Part shown: positions 5,606 to 7,911 of the stretch, in pieces
Layout of the letters: each line of letters opens with the position of its first letter
How positions within the stretch are numbered: the first letter of the stretch is position 1
Source: CAWDLX01 sp046728155
Lineage (GTDB): Bacteria; Actinomycetota; Actinomycetes; Mycobacteriales; Micromonosporaceae
DNA: 7,911 bases
Reading direction: 5' to 3'
NCBI GenBank assembly: GCA_046728155.1
Contig: JBKPDY010000171.1
Span: 1 to 7,911, forward strand
Translations under genes and position numbers: made by a program
The notes under the pieces: model-generated
Database searches by the model: none
Told to the model about the DNA's origin: nothing
Seen by the model: the letters and a program-made list of their open reading frames with translations, nothing else

Positions 5606-6571
5606 TCACGGACGCAAGACCCGCCGGTCGGTCACGATCGCGGTGACCAAGGAGTGGGGAGTCACATCGAACGCGGGGTTCACCGCCGTGGCACCATCCG
5701 GCGCGACCAGGGCTCCGCCGAAGCCCAGCACCTCCGCGCCGTCGCGGTCCTCGATCTTCACGTCCGCTCCGGTCGCGGTCGCTTCGTCCATTGTGGTCTC
5801 GGGCGCCACGACGACGAACGGGATACCAGCCGCCCGGGCCCCGAGCGCGTGCGCGTACGTACCGATCTTGTTGACGACGTCGAGGTTGGCGCAGACGCGG
5901 TCGGCCCCGACGACCACGGCGTCCACCTCGCCGCGGGCCATCAGGAACGAGCCCGCGCCGTCGACGGCGACCCGGTACGGGACGCCCAGCCGGGCCAATT
6001 CCCACGCCGTCAACCGCGTGCCCTGCAACAGCGGCCGCGACTCGCTCACGATCACCGAGACATCGGCGCCCCGCCGGTGTAGCTCCGCGACCGCACCGAG
6101 CGCCGTGCCGAGCGTGACCGACGCCAGGCCTCCCGTGTTGCAATGCGTCAGCAGCCGGGCCGCCGGCCCGCACAGGTCGGTCAGCAGGTCGGCACCCCGG
6201 CGGGCCATGGCCTCACTCGCGTCCACCTCTTCATCGCGCAGCGCCAACGCGGCCGCCAGTACGGCGTCGGGTCCGCGCGGCAGCTCAGCGGCGGCCAGCC
6301 GCACGCCTCGCGCCAGGTTCACCGCGGTCGGCCGAGCCGTTTCCAGCCGTCGGACGGCCTGGGCCAGCTCGTCGCCGGCCCGGGTACGGGCAGCGATCGC
6401 GACCCCCATCGCCCCGGCCACGCCGATCGCCGGCGCGCCCCGCACGGCCAGCCGAGTGATGGCGTTCACGACCTCATCCACAGTGGACAGCCGAAGCCAG
6501 CGCTCCCGCCCGGGCAGGGCGGTCTGGTCGATGATGACCACGGCCCCGTCGACCCAGTCGATCGTGCGCAC
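5606..6571 (-). CDS. mtnA: S-methyl-5-thioribose-1-phosphate isomerase
   Basis: MtnA converts methylthioribose-1-phosphate to methylthioribulose-1-phosphate in methionine salvage. The family motifs are present in order: RGAPAIG (44-50), THCNTG with catalytic C144, SESRP (176-180), GADRV with catalytic D224, NKIGTYAHA (234-242) and NPAFDVTP (298-305). These separate it from eIF2B-like relatives. At 321 residues it is slightly shorter than typical bacterial MtnA. The start is GTG 6571 with no Shine-Dalgarno. TACGCT on the minus strand (6578-6583), 6 bases upstream, is placed as the -10 of a leaderless mRNA. No other methionine-salvage genes (mtnB, mtnC, mtnD, mtnK, mtnP) are next to it. deoD, about 3 kb away, is of another nucleoside phosphorylase type. 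Confidence 0.95.
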   Translation of the reverse strand: MRTIDWVDGAVVIIDQTALPGRERWLRLSTVDEVVNAITRLAVRGAPAIGVAGAMGVAIAARTRAGDELAQAVRRLETARPTAVNLARGVRLAAAELPRGPDAVLAAALALRDEEVDASEAMARRGADLLTDLCGPAARLLTHCNTGGLASVTLGTALGAVAELHRRGADVSVIVSESRPLLQGTRLTAWELARLGVPYRVAVDGAGSFLMARGEVDAVVVGADRVCANLDVVNKIGTYAHALGARAAGIPFVVVAPETTMDEATATGADVKIEDRDGAEVLGFGGALVAPDGATAVNPAFDVTPHSLVTAIVTDRRVLRP

Positions 6572-6733
6572 GGGGTGAGCGTACGACCGAGCCGACAGCG
6601 AGCGAGCATCGCAGGGCCGATATGCCTTTCCCGGGCCCTCGCGGAGACGAGGAGCGCAGCGGAGAGTCTTCGTGGGGTGCCAGCAGCGGAGCGAGCGCGG
6701 AGGCGAGCGGCATCACCGCTAGGCTCGGTACCC
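6572..6733. promoter_or_regulatory. Divergent promoter region of mtnA and the PHP gene
   Basis: This 162-base gap separates two divergent starts. Likely -10 boxes sit at both edges: TACGCT on the minus strand (6578-6583) for mtnA, and TAGGCT on the plus strand (6720-6725), 8 bases before the PHP ATG. Between them are degenerate GCGAGCG/AGCGGAG repeats and GGGCCC-type short palindromes. I see no recognisable riboswitch and no small gene. Confidence 0.4.
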
Positions 6734-7801
6734 ATGGCTGCTCGGGACCCCGTTGCCGATCTGCGCCGGATCGCGTTCCTGCTGGAGCGGGCCAATGAGG
6801 CCACCTACCGCGTGCGTGCCTTCCGTGGCGCGGCCGATGTGCTGGCCACGATGCCGCCCGACGAGATCGCGGCGAGGGTCGCGGACGGCACACTCACCAA
6901 GGTCTCCGGCGTCGGCGACGTCACGGCCCGATGCGTGGCGGAGTCGATCGCCGGCGAGGAGCCCGTCTACCTGCGCCGGCTTGCCGCGACCGAGGGCTCA
7001 GACGTTGGGGAGGCGGCGGCGGAGCTGCGTCGATCGCTGAAGGGCGACTGTCACAGCCACTCCGACTGGTCCGACGGCGGCTCGCCGATCGAGGAGATGG
7101 TCGCCGCCGCGATCGACCTCGGTCATTCGTACCTGGCCCTCACCGATCACTCGCCGAGGCTCACCGTCGCACGTGGACTGACGGCGCAGCGGCTGCGCCA
7201 ACAGCTGGACGTGGTGGCATCCGTCAACGAAGCGCTTCGCGCGGCCGGGTCGGACTTCCGCCTGCTCAGCGGCATCGAGGTGGACATCCTCGCCGACGGA
7301 TCCCTCGACCAGGAGCCCGATCTGCTGGCCGAGCTCGACATCGTCGTCGCATCTGTCCACAGTGGTCTCAGGGACGCGGCGGACGTGATGACCCGCCGGA
7401 TGCTCGGGGCCATCGCCAATCCGTATGTCGACATTCTCGGACATTGCACTGGGCGCAGGCTCGCCATGGGGACGACGCAGGGGGACCGCGCCCACCGCGG
7501 CGGCCGGGGACGGCCGGAGAGCCAGTTCGACGCCGACGCCGTCTTCGCCGCGTGTGTCGAGCACGGAAAGGCCGTCGAGATCAACTCGCGGCCGGACCGA
7601 CTCGACCCGCCAAAGCGGTTGCTACGCCAGGCATACGAGGCGGGATGCGTCTTCACGATCGACACGGACGCGCACGCCCCGGGACAACTCGACTGGCTGT
7701 ACAAAGGATGCGAGCGGGCCGCCCTGTGCGGGGTCGAGCCCGATCGCGTGGTCAACACCTGGTCGGCTGACCAGTTGCTGGAGTGGGCCAAGTCGGACTA
7801 G
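6734..7801 (+). CDS. PHP-family phosphoesterase with PolX-like HhH N-terminus
   Basis: The protein has 355 residues. Residues 1-100 resemble the helical, helix-hairpin-helix part of family X DNA polymerases (YRVRAFRGAADVLA at 25-38, TLTKVSGVGDVTARCVAESI at 53-72). Residues 104-355 form a PHP domain with the metal ligands in place: GDCHSHSDWSD (H107, H109), TDHS (D138, H139), GIEVDIL (E182), VASVHS (H209), GHCTGR (H237) and IDTDAHAPGQL (D312, H314). This resembles PolX lacking the nucleotidyltransferase palm, so DNA synthesis is unlikely. A metal-dependent 3'-5' exonuclease or phosphatase role is inferred. Between GHCTGR and GRGRPESQFD there is an apparent insert (about 243-256). I start at ATG 6734, since the upstream open frame is antisense to mtnA. 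TAGGCT at 6720-6725 suggests a leaderless transcript. Confidence 0.9.
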   Translation: MAARDPVADLRRIAFLLERANEATYRVRAFRGAADVLATMPPDEIAARVADGTLTKVSGVGDVTARCVAESIAGEEPVYLRRLAATEGSDVGEAAAELRRSLKGDCHSHSDWSDGGSPIEEMVAAAIDLGHSYLALTDHSPRLTVARGLTAQRLRQQLDVVASVNEALRAAGSDFRLLSGIEVDILADGSLDQEPDLLAELDIVVASVHSGLRDAADVMTRRMLGAIANPYVDILGHCTGRRLAMGTTQGDRAHRGGRGRPESQFDADAVFAACVEHGKAVEINSRPDRLDPPKRLLRQAYEAGCVFTIDTDAHAPGQLDWLYKGCERAALCGVEPDRVVNTWSADQLLEWAKSD

Positions 7802-7911
7802 TCACCGGTACGACCGGTCGGGCCGGCCGCCATCTCAGCGCCCCCTGCGAGACGGCCACTCCGAGCAGCACGACGAGTGCACCGACCGGTTGGTACCACG
7901 ACACGTGTTCG
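7752..7911 (-). CDS. 3' end of a probable EamA/DMT-family transporter (partial)
   Basis: A minus-strand frame enters from the right edge and stops at TGA 7752-7754, giving 52 residues. It begins EHVSWYQPVGALVVLLGVAV, a hydrophobic helix preceded by a short polar turn. This is the typical last helix of EamA-type drug/metabolite exporters (E-x-x-x-W-x-x-x-x-G-A-x-x-x-x-x-G-V). After the helix comes SQGALRWRP and a Pro/Thr-rich tail. The last 50 bases overlap the 3' end of the convergent PHP gene. The family call rests on one helix, so it is tentative. That a real gene ends here is more likely than not. Confidence 0.55.
   Translation of the reverse strand, partial: EHVSWYQPVGALVVLLGVAVSQGALRWRPARPVVPVTSPTWPTPATGQPTRC
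7804..7818. terminator. Small inverted repeat after the PHP gene
   Basis: ACCGGT occurs twice (7804-7809 and 7813-7818) around ACG. This gives a 6-pair stem with a 3-base loop directly after the PHP stop, and each arm is also its own palindrome. It lies inside the coding end of the convergent transporter gene. A terminator role is possible but unproven, and there is no U-tract. Confidence 0.25.

Noticed and set aside
5445..6173. Minus-strand 242-codon frame over tyrA end and mtnA
   Set aside because: It is a shadow frame dominated by Arg and Gly that crosses the tyrA-mtnA gap, while both genes have intact catalytic motifs in other frames.
6590..6720. GCGAGCG/AGCGGAG-rich stretch as a CRISPR or tandem repeat array
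   Set aside because: The units are short, irregular and unevenly spaced, consistent with GC-rich low-complexity promoter DNA.
6143..6733. Upstream extension of the PHP frame (197 codons)
   Set aside because: It is antisense to the mtnA coding sequence, low in complexity and unlike any PHP or PolX N-terminus. The ATG at 6734 starts family homology directly.

Overview
This is a high-GC window from an actinomycete chromosome. The evidence is strong G/C bias at third codon positions, frequent GTG starts, apparently leaderless genes, and a tRNA adenosine deaminase next to the acidic 'tRNA adenosine deaminase-associated protein', which is found almost only in Actinobacteria. The small membrane gene beside them and the gene order fit Micromonosporaceae-like genomes, but I cannot place it below order from sequence alone.

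Left part (about 1-2058) is accessory. It begins with the C-terminal end of a frameshifted, possibly PIN-like protein (3-223). A decayed tRNA-Ser copy on the minus strand (236-329) follows, then a gene-poor stretch. Next is a TIR-transmembrane-ricin lectin gene (757-1914) with a hairpin on its stop codon, and then an intact tRNA-Ser(CGA) on the minus strand (1972-2058). The intact and decayed tRNA copies lie in the same orientation about 1.7 kb apart and share a 33-base T-arm/acceptor segment with 4 differences. This is the layout expected of a small island inserted at the 3' end of a tRNA gene, with the TIR-lectin gene as cargo. No integrase is visible.

Right part (2059-7911) is ordinary chromosome. 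Going right, it holds deoD (purine nucleoside phosphorylase, +), tadA (tRNA wobble A34 deaminase, -), the TadA-associated acidic protein (-), a small three-helix membrane protein (-), tyrA (prephenate dehydrogenase, +), mtnA (methylthioribose-1-phosphate isomerase, -), a PHP-family phosphoesterase with a PolX-like helix-hairpin-helix N-terminus (+), and the 3' end of a probable EamA/DMT transporter (-) running off the window. The genes alternate in direction. deoD/tadA and PHP/EamA are convergent pairs whose 3' ends overlap in coding sequence (73 and 50 bases). tyrA and mtnA converge on an 81-base gap holding a candidate bidirectional terminator.

Functionally, the minus-strand block 4471-2858 concerns tRNA modification (TadA makes inosine 34). 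deoD and mtnA belong to purine and methylthioadenosine salvage, and tyrA to tyrosine biosynthesis. The most unusual content is the receptor-like TIR-TM-lectin protein lying between two tRNA-Ser copies.
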